Assembly (NCBI GenBank): GCA_013823135.1
Contig: PNLP01000006.1
Location: 1 to 64,000, forward strand
Direction of reading: 5' to 3'
From: Planctomycetaceae bacterium
GTDB taxonomy: Bacteria > Planctomycetota > Planctomycetia > Gemmatales > Gemmataceae
Length of the DNA: 64,000 nucleotides
A program made the translations under genes and the position numbers. The first letter of the stretch is position 1. Each line of letters starts with the position of its first letter. This document shows positions 8,789-18,289 of the stretch, in pieces. The notes beneath the pieces are model-generated. The model ran no database searches, was not told where the DNA came from, and worked only from the letters and a program-made list of their open reading frames with translations.

Positions 8789-9529
8789 ATGTGGATTCGT
8801 GTGATGACCGAGCTCGCAAGCGGCCTCAACCAACTGATTTTCCCTGACTACTGCTTGATCTGCGACATTCCGGAAGGTGATGGCAACAAGTTTAGCCACG
8901 GATTGTGCGGAATGTGTCATGATGCAGTCACAAATGACCCATTGCCCGCGTGTCCCTGGTGTGCTGCAACGGTCGGACCTCACGCGGATACAGGCAATGG
9001 ATGCTTGGCGTGCAAGGGAAAATCCTTTGCGTTCGACGCGGCAATTCGACTCGGTAGCTATGACAGGCAATTGCGTGAAGTGATTCTTCGGATGAAGGCC
9101 GCGAATGGCGAAAGTGTGGCAGAACAGATGGGTCGGATCCTTTGCGCAAGGTTGTGCAGTAAGCTAAGCAAATTGGCACTGACAACGGTTGTGCCTGTCC
9201 CATTGCACTGGCAACGGCGATTCGCTCGGGGCCATAATCAAGCTGCGGGGATTGGGAGAGAGTTAGCAACAGGGTTAGGCATACCGTTTGCAAGCAGTGG
9301 ATTGCGACGTTTGCGTAACACACCACAGCAAGGACAACCGACAGCTTCGGCACGCCAGGAGAATGTGAAGGGTGCATTTGGGGTGAGTCGCCGCGCAAGG
9401 TTCGTTGGCGAGACAGTCTTGCTCGTGGACGACGTGATGACCACCGGAAGTACGGCCAGTGAGGCGGCTCGTGTTATCAAGAAGGCGGGTGCGAGAAGCG
9501 TGTTCGTTGCGGTTCTTGCACGACGTTGA
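8789..9529 (+). CDS. ComF-family phosphoribosyltransferase-like protein
   Basis: About 246 residues. The N-terminal zinc-ribbon part has paired cysteines (CLIC, CGMC, CPWC, CLAC). The C-terminal type I phosphoribosyltransferase fold carries the PRPP loop VLLVDDVMTTGSTASEA. ComF proteins are linked to DNA uptake in competent bacteria, but many genomes hold a copy with no known role. ATG at 8789 is chosen; TTG at 8777 and ATG at 8804 are in frame and possible, and no strong ribosome site decides. The gene stands alone, with gaps of about 190 and 180 bases on either side. Confidence 0.88.
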   Translation: MWIRVMTELASGLNQLIFPDYCLICDIPEGDGNKFSHGLCGMCHDAVTNDPLPACPWCAATVGPHADTGNGCLACKGKSFAFDAAIRLGSYDRQLREVILRMKAANGESVAEQMGRILCARLCSKLSKLALTTVVPVPLHWQRRFARGHNQAAGIGRELATGLGIPFASSGLRRLRNTPQQGQPTASARQENVKGAFGVSRRARFVGETVLLVDDVMTTGSTASEAARVIKKAGARSVFVAVLARR

Positions 9530-9649
9530 GGGTTGTGGAAGCAGAACCGGTCGTGCCGAGTGCAACACGGGTCCACAGACACCAGACCAAGACTCCTTGG
9601 CTAATTGCTGATGTAACACATGTGCGGGATCTGATACGAAGGGGTTAAC

Positions 9650-9683
9650 GTTGGTGTGGCGTTCGGGGGAACGACTCACCAAC
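9650..9683 (+). promoter_or_regulatory. stable hairpin in the leader of the DUF1573 gene
   Basis: GTTGGTG and CACCAAC enclose an inner CGTTC/GAACG stem with a GGGG loop and a three-base internal bulge on each side. It ends 25 bases before the start codon, just upstream of the GGGGGG ribosome site. It may stabilise the mRNA or tune translation; no ligand-binding family is recognised. Confidence 0.4.
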
Positions 9684-9708
9684 CGAGAATACTGGGGGGA
9701 CGAGGGCG

Positions 9709-10695
9709 ATGAAACATCTTGTGCTTGCAATTGTCGTTACAGTCTGCACGGTGGCATCGGCGTACGCCGGACCTGCAGACATGTTCCCTGAAAAGGTGAT
9801 GGACTTCGGAACCTCTCCGAAGGGCACTGTCCTAGTCCACTATTTCCGATTCACGAACACCACACAACAAACGTTGAACCTCGGGACGCCTCGCGTCTCC
9901 TGCGGTTGCACCAGCGCCACGGTCAGCAAGAGCCAGGTCGCACCGGGGGAAACAGCAGCGGTGGTCGCTTACATGGATACCCGCCGCATCCCCACTCCAA
10001 ACGTCACAAAATCCGTTCTCGTGTACGTGCCGTTCCTGAGCCCCACTCAGGAAGAAGTGACCCTCCGAGTCCAGACGGTTGCACGCGACGACCTTCTGAT
10101 GTCGCCCGATTCAATCGCGTTCGGCAACGTGAAGACGGGACAGGGTGGGCAGATGTCGACGAAGGTCACCTTCATGAGCGACTCGAACTGGAAGGTAACC
10201 GGGGCCTCCAGCACGGGTGGATTCGTGAAGGCGGAATTTAAGGAAGAAGGCCGTAACGGGAGCATGGTAACGTACGAGGTTACAGCGATCCTTGACAAAG
10301 CCTGCCCCGCTGGGAATTGGGTTTCGGACATTCACCTGACGACATCGAACGCCGCCGTCGCAAAGCTCCGGATTCCCGTCACTGTGGCTGTAGCACCCGC
10401 TGTGGCAGTCACTCCCGAGAGCGCGACCTTCGGTAATCTCCCGATGGGTGTGGAGATGGAAAAGAAAATCACCCTGAAGAGTGGTAAGCCGTTCAAGATT
10501 CTCGAAGTGAAGGGTGCCGATGAACAACTCAAGGTGACGGTCGAGAAGACTGGGGCTAGCGAAGTCCACACGATCGTGGTCGCCGCGAACCCCAAGGCCA
10601 TCGGCGGCTTCACCCGCATGGTCGAAATTGTTACCGATGATAAGGATCAACCCAAGCTGATCATTCCTGTCACCGCCAAGGTTGTGAACAAGTAA
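9709..10695 (+). CDS. secreted DUF1573-domain protein
   Basis: 328 residues with a clear signal peptide (cleavage probably after ASAYA). It is followed by the DUF1573 signature: FPEKVMDFGTSPKGTVLVHYFRFTN, then RVSCGCTSATVSKSQVAPGE with a CGC cysteine pair, and two further immunoglobulin-like repeats of the same type (residues about 125-225 and 235-325). DUF1573 proteins are ASPM/SPD-2/hydin-like beta-sandwich proteins that are common in planctomycetes and mostly uncharacterised. The ribosome site GGGGGGA is strong. The gene has its own leader hairpin and its own terminator. Confidence 0.9.
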   Translation: MKHLVLAIVVTVCTVASAYAGPADMFPEKVMDFGTSPKGTVLVHYFRFTNTTQQTLNLGTPRVSCGCTSATVSKSQVAPGETAAVVAYMDTRRIPTPNVTKSVLVYVPFLSPTQEEVTLRVQTVARDDLLMSPDSIAFGNVKTGQGGQMSTKVTFMSDSNWKVTGASSTGGFVKAEFKEEGRNGSMVTYEVTAILDKACPAGNWVSDIHLTTSNAAVAKLRIPVTVAVAPAVAVTPESATFGNLPMGVEMEKKITLKSGKPFKILEVKGADEQLKVTVEKTGASEVHTIVVAANPKAIGGFTRMVEIVTDDKDQPKLIIPVTAKVVNK

Positions 10696-10710
10696 ACCTC
10701 GGCAATTGCT

Positions 10711-10754
10711 GAACGCGAAAGCCCACCAGTTGATACTGGTGGGCTTTCGCGTTC
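10711..10754 (+). terminator. perfect 20-bp stem after the DUF1573 gene
   Basis: Stem 10711-10730 pairs perfectly with 10735-10754 around a TGAT loop. It lies 16 bases after the DUF1573 stop and before pyruvate carboxylase. There is no T tract; this is the strongest hairpin in the window. Confidence 0.8.
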
Positions 10755-10803
10755 ATAATCCGTATCAAACCGCCGTTCCCCACACTGAAGGGTACGCCTG
10801 CTC

Positions 10804-13800
10804 ATGCTGACCGATCCTCTCCTGCAGTTCAAAAAATTGCTCGTCGCGAACCGTAGCGAAATCGCCATTCGCGTCTTCCGTTCTGCGCACGAACTCGGAA
10901 TCCGAACGGTGGCGATTTACTCCCACGAGGATCGTTTCGCGCTGCATCGTTTCAAAGCTGACGAAGCGTATCACGTTGGCAAGCAGGGGGAACCCATCCG
11001 CTCGTATCTGGACATCCCGGCGATCGTCCAACTCGCCAAGGACGTGGGAGTGGACGCCATCCACCCTGGTTACGGCTTCCTCTCCGAAAACGCCACGTTC
11101 GCTCGCAGTTGTGCGGAAGCGGGCATCCAGTTTGTCGGCCCGCGCCCGGAAGTATTGGAGCAACTCGGCGACAAGGTTACGGCTCGTGCTCTTGCCAAGA
11201 AAGCCGGAGTGCCCGTGTTGTCCGGTGGGGATAGTCCGGTCTCATCCATTGAGGAAGCAAAGCAACTCGCAGTTAAACTCGGCTACCCGATCATCATCAA
11301 GGCATCAATGGGCGGTGGCGGTCGCGGGATGCGAGTCGTCCACAGCGCTGACAAACTCGAAGAGAGTATCGAGTCGGCCCGCCGTGAGGCGGGAACCGCG
11401 TTCGGGATTTCCGATGTGTTCCTGGAGAAGTTCGTTCAGCGTGCAAAACACATCGAAGTCCAGCTCATCGGTGATCGCCACGGTGGCTTGGTTCACCTGT
11501 TCGAGCGTGACTGCTCGATCCAGCGACGGCACCAGAAGGTAGTGGAACTCGCACCTGCCCCGAACCTGCCGGCAGATGTTCGACAGGGCATCCTCGATGC
11601 GGCGATCTCGGTTGGTCGTGCGTGCGGGATCGACAACGCCAGTACGGTTGAGTTTCTCTACGACACCGAAGCGAAGCGCTTCTACTTCATCGAAGTAAAC
11701 CCACGGATTCAAGTCGAGCACACGGTCACCGAGCAAGTGACAGGTATCGACATCGTCCGCTCCCAAATCATGATCGCGAGTGGGCGAAAACTCGACGACC
11801 CCGCTGTCGGACTAATTCAAGAGAACATCTCGGCGCGGGGGTTTGCGATTCAGTGTCGGGTGACCACGGAAGACCCCGCGAACGGATTCGTTCCCGACTA
11901 CGGGCGATTGAGTGCCTATCGCTCGAGCGGCGGACCTGGCATCCGGCTCGACGCAGGCACGGCTTTCGGCGGCGCAGTGATTACGCCCTTCTACGATTCC
12001 CTCCTGGTGAAGGTGACCGCGACCGGTTTGCGATTTGAAGATGCGGCTCGACGGATGGAGCGATGCTTGCAGGAATTCCGCGTCCGTGGCGTGAAGACAA
12101 ACATCCCGTTCTTGCTGAACTTGATCGATCACCCGCAATTCCTCGACGGAGACGTGACGACACGTTTCCTCGACGAGACGCCGCAACTCTTCCAGTTCCA
12201 GTCCCGTCGCGACCGGGCGAGCAAGCTCCTTTCGTACATCGCCGAAATCGTCGTCAACGGACATCCCGAGATCCGCGGAAGAGAAGGGGAGCGAGGAAGT
12301 GGCGGGGAGAAAAACCCGAAGACACCGGCATTGACTCCCCGACTCCGAGAGTCGCAATCTCCACCAATTCCCAGGGGCACACGCGACATCTTCCGCGAAC
12401 TGGGCGCGAAGAAGTTTGCCGGCTGGGTTCGCGAACAGAAGCGGTTGCTCATCACGGACACGACGATGCGTGACGCGCACCAGTCGCTGCTCGCCACCCG
12501 CATGCGCACGTCAGACATGCTCGCGGTGGCGGACCGTTACGCGCAAGAACACGCCGACCTGTTCTCGCTCGAAATGTGGGGTGGGGCGACGTTCGACACG
12601 AGTATGCGGTTCCTGAAGGAATCGCCCTGGGATCGCCTGGCTCGGCTCCGCGAGCGGATTCCCAACATTCTGTTCCAGATGCTCGTCAGGGCCGCGAGCG
12701 CGGTGGGTTACACGAATTACCCCGACAACGTGGTGTACGAGTTCATTCGGCTTTCCGCGGAAGCCGGGATGGACATCTTCCGCATCTTTGATGCCAACAA
12801 CTGGCTGCCGAACATTCGGCTCGGTATCGACGCCGTGTTGAAGACTAACGCCATCTGCGAAGCAGCGGTGTGCTACACGGGCGATATCCTCGACCCGAAA
12901 CGCGACAAGTACACGCTGACGTACTTCGTCAATCTCGCCAAGGAACTTGAAAAGGCCGGCACGCACATGCTCGCCATCAAGGACATGGCGGGGTTGTTGA
13001 AGCCACTTGCCGCGAAAAAACTTGTCAAGACGCTTCGTGAATCCATCGGCATTCCGATTCACTTCCACACACACGATAGCGCTGGCGGACAACTCGCGTC
13101 CTACCTCCTCGCTGCGGAGGAAGGTGTGGACGTCGTGGACTGTGCCTTCGCCCCTCTTGCCGGCGTGACGGCCCAGCCAAGCCTGAATGCTCTCGTCGAG
13201 TCTTTGCGATTCTCAGACCGCGATACGGGCCTGACGTTCGACACCTTGCAGGAAACCGCGAACTACTGGGATGGCGTACGGAAGTATTATGCTCCGTTTG
13301 AGACCGGGCAGTTGGCGAGTTCGGCAGAGGTCTATCTCCACGAGATGCCAGGCGGACAGTACGCCAATCTCTACCAACAGGCATATTCTCTTGGGGTCGG
13401 AGACCGCTGGCCTGAAGTCGGCCGGATGTATGCTGTTGTGAACAAGATGTTTGGCGACATCGTGAAGGTCACCCCGACATCGAAGGTCGTCGGAGACATG
13501 ACGCTGTTCATGATCGCCAACAACCTGACTCCTGAGCAAGTCCTCGATCCGAAGCGAGAGATCGCGTTCCCGGAATCCATCGTCGAGTTCTTCGAGGGAA
13601 AGCTTGGCCAGCCGCCGGGCGGATTCCCACCGGCACTGCAGGCGAAGATTCTTCGCGGCCGCAAGCCCATGACCGAGCGCCCGGGGGCAACACTGCCTCC
13701 AGCAGATTTCGCAAAGGCCAAGAAAGACCTGGAGGCCAAGCTCCGCCGAACGGTGAACGACCAGGATGTGAACTCGTACCTACTGTATCCCAAGGTGTTC

Positions 13801-14289
13801 GTGGAGTTTGCTGAGGCCCAGTCGAAGTACTCCGACTTGAGCGTGCTGCCGACTCCCGTGTTCTTCTATGGCATGCAACGCGGCGACGAAGTCAGCATTG
13901 AGATTGAAGCGGGCAAGACGCTTATCATCAAGTTCCTGACCGTGGGCGAAGCTCAACCGGATGGCCGGCGAGTCGTGTACTTCGAGTTGAATGGGCAACC
14001 TCGCGAAGTGTTCGTTACGGACCGATCGCTCGACGCAGTGGCGACAAAGGCCCGGCCGAAAGCAGAAGCAGGAAACGCCAAGCACGTTGCAGCGCCGATG
14101 CCAGGGTCGATCGTGGGGATCGTGGTAGCTCCAGGCGATGAGGTGATCGCGGGGCAGAAGTTGCTTGCCCTCGAAGCCATGAAAATGGAAACCACGCTGT
14201 ACGCCGAGCGGCCGGGGAAAGTCGCAGAGGTGTTGGTTCGTCCGGGTACACAGGTCGATGGTGGCGATTTGGTCATTCGATTCGAGTAA
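10804..14289 (+). CDS. pyc: pyruvate carboxylase
   Basis: Biotin enzyme making oxaloacetate from pyruvate, bicarbonate and ATP; 1161 residues is the usual length for the single-chain form. Order: biotin carboxylase (residues about 10-460, with KASMGGGGRGMR, FIEVNPRIQVEHTVTE), a linker, the carboxyltransferase TIM barrel (TDTTMRDAHQSLLATRMRT, with GGATFDTSMRFL and FHTHDS), then a C-terminal biotinyl domain with EAMKMET, where Lys1127 carries biotin. The linker at residues about 490-520 is rich in G, R, E, P and S, and its DNA looks like an intergenic repeat read in frame (see findings). The gene stands alone behind a strong terminator. Confidence 0.97.
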   Translation: MLTDPLLQFKKLLVANRSEIAIRVFRSAHELGIRTVAIYSHEDRFALHRFKADEAYHVGKQGEPIRSYLDIPAIVQLAKDVGVDAIHPGYGFLSENATFARSCAEAGIQFVGPRPEVLEQLGDKVTARALAKKAGVPVLSGGDSPVSSIEEAKQLAVKLGYPIIIKASMGGGGRGMRVVHSADKLEESIESARREAGTAFGISDVFLEKFVQRAKHIEVQLIGDRHGGLVHLFERDCSIQRRHQKVVELAPAPNLPADVRQGILDAAISVGRACGIDNASTVEFLYDTEAKRFYFIEVNPRIQVEHTVTEQVTGIDIVRSQIMIASGRKLDDPAVGLIQENISARGFAIQCRVTTEDPANGFVPDYGRLSAYRSSGGPGIRLDAGTAFGGAVITPFYDSLLVKVTATGLRFEDAARRMERCLQEFRVRGVKTNIPFLLNLIDHPQFLDGDVTTRFLDETPQLFQFQSRRDRASKLLSYIAEIVVNGHPEIRGREGERGSGGEKNPKTPALTPRLRESQSPPIPRGTRDIFRELGAKKFAGWVREQKRLLITDTTMRDAHQSLLATRMRTSDMLAVADRYAQEHADLFSLEMWGGATFDTSMRFLKESPWDRLARLRERIPNILFQMLVRAASAVGYTNYPDNVVYEFIRLSAEAGMDIFRIFDANNWLPNIRLGIDAVLKTNAICEAAVCYTGDILDPKRDKYTLTYFVNLAKELEKAGTHMLAIKDMAGLLKPLAAKKLVKTLRESIGIPIHFHTHDSAGGQLASYLLAAEEGVDVVDCAFAPLAGVTAQPSLNALVESLRFSDRDTGLTFDTLQETANYWDGVRKYYAPFETGQLASSAEVYLHEMPGGQYANLYQQAYSLGVGDRWPEVGRMYAVVNKMFGDIVKVTPTSKVVGDMTLFMIANNLTPEQVLDPKREIAFPESIVEFFEGKLGQPPGGFPPALQAKILRGRKPMTERPGATLPPADFAKAKKDLEAKLRRTVNDQDVNSYLLYPKVFVEFAEAQSKYSDLSVLPTPVFFYGMQRGDEVSIEIEAGKTLIIKFLTVGEAQPDGRRVVYFELNGQPREVFVTDRSLDAVATKARPKAEAGNAKHVAAPMPGSIVGIVVAPGDEVIAGQKLLALEAMKMETTLYAERPGKVAEVLVRPGTQVDGGDLVIRFE

Positions 14290-14343
14290 TGTCATGTGAA
14301 GTGCCGCCCCATCGGGTGGCGTTCAACCCGCGGGTGAATCATT

Positions 14344-15417
14344 ATGTCGTTCATTCTGGTTGCGTGTCTCGTGACTGCCGACGCCGCGCCCAAGATTACC
14401 GCGGTCGCAGGCACAGGCGACAAAGGGTTCGCCGGTGACGGCGGGCCGGCCGACAAAGCCAAGCTCGATCAACCATTTGATGTCGCATTCGACGCAGCCG
14501 GTAACCTCTATTTCTCGGACACGAACAATCACCGCGTCCGGCGTGTGGATGCAAAGACCGGTGTCATCACCACTGCTGCGGGGAACGGCAAGAAGGGGTT
14601 TGCTGGTGACGGGACCAAGGCAACTGATGCGAGCCTGAACGAACCCTACGGCATCGAACTCGACGGTGACGGAAACCTGTTCATCGTCGATCGCTTGAAT
14701 TACTGCATTCGCAAGGTCGATGCCAAGACCGGCGACATCTGGACCATCGCAGGGACCGGTGGCAAATCAGGATTTGCCGGCGACGGTGATGCGGCCACCA
14801 AAGCGTTGCTCGTTGAACCGAACGGGCTCTGCCTCGACTGCAAAGGAAAGATGTACATCGCAGATGTAGCCGGGCACCGAGTGCGTGTCGTGGACTTGAA
14901 ATCGGGGACCATCGAAACGGTTGTTGGTAATGGAAAGGGTGCTACGGCTGGCGATGGTGGACCGCTAAAGTCCGCGACCGTCAACGGACCGCGAGCAGTG
15001 GCCATGCACCCCGATGGTTCGCTCTTTCTGGTCGAGCGAAACGGCAACACGGTCCGGCGAATCGACGTGGCGAAGGGAACCATTGAGCGTTTCGCGGGGG
15101 CCGGCAAAAAGGGCTTTACGGGCGATGGTGGCAAGGCACTCGAAGCAACCTTTGATGGCCCGAAAGAGATCGACATCGACAAGGCGGGGAATGTGTTCAT
15201 CGTCGATACCGAGAACGAGGCGATTCGCCGCATCGACGCGAAGACGAGTTTCGTCACAACGGTCGCAGGAAAGGGCCGCTCGAAAACCCCCGGCCTTGGT
15301 GACGGCGGCGCTGCGACTACCGCAACTCTCGGCCGACCGCACGGCGTGGCAATCGGCCCCGATGGAGCCATCTACATCGGGGACACGAACAGCCACCGCA
15401 TCCGAAAAGTGAAGTGA
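14344..15417 (+). CDS. secreted NHL-repeat beta-propeller protein
   Basis: 357 residues with a short N-terminal signal (cleavage probably after ADA). The rest is six tandem units of about 55 residues. Each holds a variant of AGTGDKGFAGDGGPADKA, then PFDVAFDAAGNLYFSDTNNHRVRRVD. This is the NHL propeller pattern, an extracellular binding or scaffold fold. It may have lyase-like activity in some relatives, but nothing here shows catalysis. GCGGGTGA precedes the ATG. It follows pyruvate carboxylase by 54 bases, so co-transcription is possible. Confidence 0.88.
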   Translation: MSFILVACLVTADAAPKITAVAGTGDKGFAGDGGPADKAKLDQPFDVAFDAAGNLYFSDTNNHRVRRVDAKTGVITTAAGNGKKGFAGDGTKATDASLNEPYGIELDGDGNLFIVDRLNYCIRKVDAKTGDIWTIAGTGGKSGFAGDGDAATKALLVEPNGLCLDCKGKMYIADVAGHRVRVVDLKSGTIETVVGNGKGATAGDGGPLKSATVNGPRAVAMHPDGSLFLVERNGNTVRRIDVAKGTIERFAGAGKKGFTGDGGKALEATFDGPKEIDIDKAGNVFIVDTENEAIRRIDAKTSFVTTVAGKGRSKTPGLGDGGAATTATLGRPHGVAIGPDGAIYIGDTNSHRIRKVK

Positions 15418-15537
15418 GCACGCAACGTGCACGGGCAGAAGGTCCAGGGATTCTGTAATTGTACGGGAAAATGATTGCTTAAACTTGCCATCGATTGATC
15501 CCATCGTCTCATGATACCATTCCCAGGATGATACACC

Positions 15538-18189
15538 TTGAACGTTGGCATCGACCTGCGACCACTCGATGCAAGTCAATCGGGTGGCATCGTACCGCTG
15601 ATCGAACAGTTGACATCCGAGGTGTTCGCCCTCGCCCCGACACATCGCTTCATAGTCTTTACTAACACTGGATATCGACTCCCGTTTGCACTCCCAACCC
15701 ACGTCACTATGTGCGAGGTGGCCGATGGGTCCGCGGCGTTCGATGCGGGCCTAGAGGGGGCCAAAACTGAGGTGCTCCTTCGGGCTTACCCCACGGACGA
15801 ACCGATTGATTTTCCCGCTGCTCGTGAGGTGACGTTTGTCCCGGACCTCTTACACATGGATCGCCCCGATTGGCTTCCACCAGAAGTCGTAACCCGCCGT
15901 GTAGTTGCTTTCGGACGAGCTATGAGTGGTGGCGCAGTATTGGCACCATCACTCCACGCGATCGGCCGGATACGTGCGCACTTTCCCACGGCTCATGCCA
16001 CGCCGCTCCTCGTAACACCTCCTCCGCCACGACTACGTGAACGGTTCATAGGTTCACCACACTCCGAAGAAGCGGCTCGCATCCCACACGGTCCATTCTT
16101 CATTTACCCTGCACGAGGTTGGCCACACAAAAACCACGCGGTGCTGCTCCGCGCCTGGTCTCGTTTCCACGAACTGCACCCACAATACACGCTCGTCTTG
16201 ACCGGAACTGGCGGACGTGTTCCGGAGTTGCTCGCGGCCTCACCGAATTCCTCTGTCCGCGACCTTGGCTACGTTTCCCCGAGACTCCTGGTTGAACTTT
16301 ACCGGCGTGCGACTGGACTGGTGTTTCCGTCACTTCATGAGGGTTATGGCCTTCCAATTCTTGAAGCGTTCGAGATCGGCATTCCAGTCGTTTGTGGAAA
16401 CTCAACGAGCCTGCCGGAAGTTGGTGGGGACGCCGTACTGGGTGTGGATGCTTCAGATGATGCTGCAATTGCATCCGCCTTAGAACGCATCGTCGCTGAG
16501 CCAGACCTGCGGACCTCGCTGGTCTCCAGGGGGCGTGAACGCCTCGCTGATTACGATTCAACTGCTGGTGCTAAGGCTTTGCTCAAGGCTCTGGAGGATG
16601 TGGGAGCCCGCGCGATCCCAACGGAACAACTTAGGGTTCGCTCGTCCGTCACTGCCGAACTCCTCGCGACATCAGAAACTCAACTCCGATTGGTGACCCA
16701 GGGGGAGGAGACCACTCTCGATACCACGAGACTTCTGAGTGCGATCTTGCGATACGATCGGCTGGTGACTTCCCAAACTGGCCCGCTCGTCACGGTTGTG
16801 GTGACGATGGGCGACCAACGTGGCGACACGGCCCGATGCGTCCGAGCGTGGACACAAGAGCAGACCTTACCTCGACACAAGTATGAGGTGATCGTCGCGT
16901 TCGACGGCAAGAACTGGCCCGATCTCGAGCGGGTGAAACAGGTGCTCGGTCCACTCGACCGCGTGCTTCACGTTCCCACGGACAGTGAGAGTGAACCCTG
17001 GGCGCAAGGTGCTACGCACGCTCGAGGCTACTGGCTGTACTTCGCAGAAGCGCATTCCTATGGCGAATCCGAATGCCTGGAGGAGATGGTCCGCTACCTC
17101 ATCACTGAGGGACGCCCGGGTGCGAGCAGTCGAAGCCTGGGACTTGGAGAGAAACTCTCGGGGCGACTCGAAGAGCAGATGTTTGAGCGGGTCAGTGCGA
17201 TACGCACAGAGGATAGTCACTGGTCCAAACTATTCCTTCGCGGAGCAGCTATTGAGCGAGAGGCGTATCTACGAGTGGGAGGTATACAGGGGAAGTACCG
17301 GCGGTTTGCGGAACCGCTTCTCGCTGCACGATTGCACCGCGCTGGCTACCGGCTCGGGCACGCTCGCCGCTCAATCGTGCGGCACTGGAATACGAACTCA
17401 TTTGCTCAACTTGAGGATCACATCCGCGACTATGCGACGAGCGAATCTGCATTCAGGTTGTACGAGCCGGAGCCAGAATCGGAAGCATATTTTGGAATGC
17501 CACCAGAGTGGGAATGTGGCGGGCAGACCGACCCAGTTCTCTCACGTATGGAAGCCCGAGTTCTACTTCAGACATTAATCCGTGGCCAAGGTTCCGTTCA
17601 ACAATTACTGCAGGATTTACCCGCCTGTTTGCTTGGGGAGCGACGTTGGCGATGGCCCGCAGCACTTAAGCGGGTGCTGCGAAAGATTCGTATTCACCTC
17701 ATGAGTGAAGGCACCGAAAGAACGAACGCATTCGCCGCTTGGTGGCAGCGGGCCGCTGCTGGGGCTCGACTCGATTTCGTCACACGACTCGATGGTGAGA
17801 GTATCGAACCGCGTGATGACGTCGCAATCGACCATATTCCTGCTCCGTTGCTTGCCCATTTTCATCCGCTGGAACAGTATGAGGGACGACCGTTCCGCTG
17901 GTCCAAACCCGTTTCACACATCAAGCTCGCTCTTCCGCCAGGTAAACAGGTTGTCGAACTCCGAACGCGCGAACTGCGTCCAAAGTTGACTCTCCGTGCG
18001 TTTGTGAATGGCCGCCGAGTAGCCGTGGAGGATCGCAGTTTGTCTGAGCAAGTGATTCGCGTTACGGTGCGAGAAGAAGTTCGACGAACAGGGTTGCAGT
18101 ACCTGACGCTCACGTGTCGGCCGTGGTGGTTCAAGGGCGACAGTCGCCGCCTCGGCTTTCCTCTGTTTGGCATTCTTCGCCTGACTTAA
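15538..18189 (+). CDS. bifunctional glycosyltransferase, GT4 fused to GT2, with unknown C-terminal domain
   Basis: 883 residues starting at TTG (AGGAT upstream; homology begins at NVGIDLRPL). Residues 1-355 are a GT-B GT4 transferase with the donor-site pattern FPSLHEGYGLPILEAFEIGIPVVC and the motif YPARGWPHKNH. Residues about 405-640 are a GT-A GT2 domain (VTVVVTMGDQRGDTARC, EVIVAFDGKNWPD); the usual DxD is not obvious. Residues about 650-883 match no family I know. It probably builds an envelope or surface glycan. It lies alone, without a polysaccharide cluster, and ends at a bidirectional hairpin. Confidence 0.85.
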   Translation: MNVGIDLRPLDASQSGGIVPLIEQLTSEVFALAPTHRFIVFTNTGYRLPFALPTHVTMCEVADGSAAFDAGLEGAKTEVLLRAYPTDEPIDFPAAREVTFVPDLLHMDRPDWLPPEVVTRRVVAFGRAMSGGAVLAPSLHAIGRIRAHFPTAHATPLLVTPPPPRLRERFIGSPHSEEAARIPHGPFFIYPARGWPHKNHAVLLRAWSRFHELHPQYTLVLTGTGGRVPELLAASPNSSVRDLGYVSPRLLVELYRRATGLVFPSLHEGYGLPILEAFEIGIPVVCGNSTSLPEVGGDAVLGVDASDDAAIASALERIVAEPDLRTSLVSRGRERLADYDSTAGAKALLKALEDVGARAIPTEQLRVRSSVTAELLATSETQLRLVTQGEETTLDTTRLLSAILRYDRLVTSQTGPLVTVVVTMGDQRGDTARCVRAWTQEQTLPRHKYEVIVAFDGKNWPDLERVKQVLGPLDRVLHVPTDSESEPWAQGATHARGYWLYFAEAHSYGESECLEEMVRYLITEGRPGASSRSLGLGEKLSGRLEEQMFERVSAIRTEDSHWSKLFLRGAAIEREAYLRVGGIQGKYRRFAEPLLAARLHRAGYRLGHARRSIVRHWNTNSFAQLEDHIRDYATSESAFRLYEPEPESEAYFGMPPEWECGGQTDPVLSRMEARVLLQTLIRGQGSVQQLLQDLPACLLGERRWRWPAALKRVLRKIRIHLMSEGTERTNAFAAWWQRAAAGARLDFVTRLDGESIEPRDDVAIDHIPAPLLAHFHPLEQYEGRPFRWSKPVSHIKLALPPGKQVVELRTRELRPKLTLRAFVNGRRVAVEDRSLSEQVIRVTVREEVRRTGLQYLTLTCRPWWFKGDSRRLGFPLFGILRLT

Positions 18190-18235
18190 CACTCAACGAT
18201 GTGGTGTCAGAGATGATGAACGTGACAACGAATCG

Positions 18236-18281
18236 GTTGGGCTCGAATCACTCTCACTACAGGGAGTGATTCGAACCCAAC
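18236..18281. terminator. bidirectional terminator hairpin between convergent genes
   Basis: GTTGGGCTCGAATCACTC (18236-18253) pairs with 18264-18281 with one mismatch around a ten-base loop. It lies between the 3' ends of the glycosyltransferase and the minus-strand secreted protein, as expected for a shared terminator. Confidence 0.75.
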
Positions 18282-18289
18282 TTCCAGGT

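Noticed and set aside
14344..15417. Periodic DNA that could suggest tandem repeats or CRISPR
   Set aside because: The periodicity follows the NHL protein repeat in frame; units are not identical and there are no spacers.
18236..18281. GGGTTCGAATC word resembling a tRNA T-arm
   Set aside because: The flanks do not pair as a T-stem and there is no anticodon or acceptor arm; it is one arm of a terminator hairpin.
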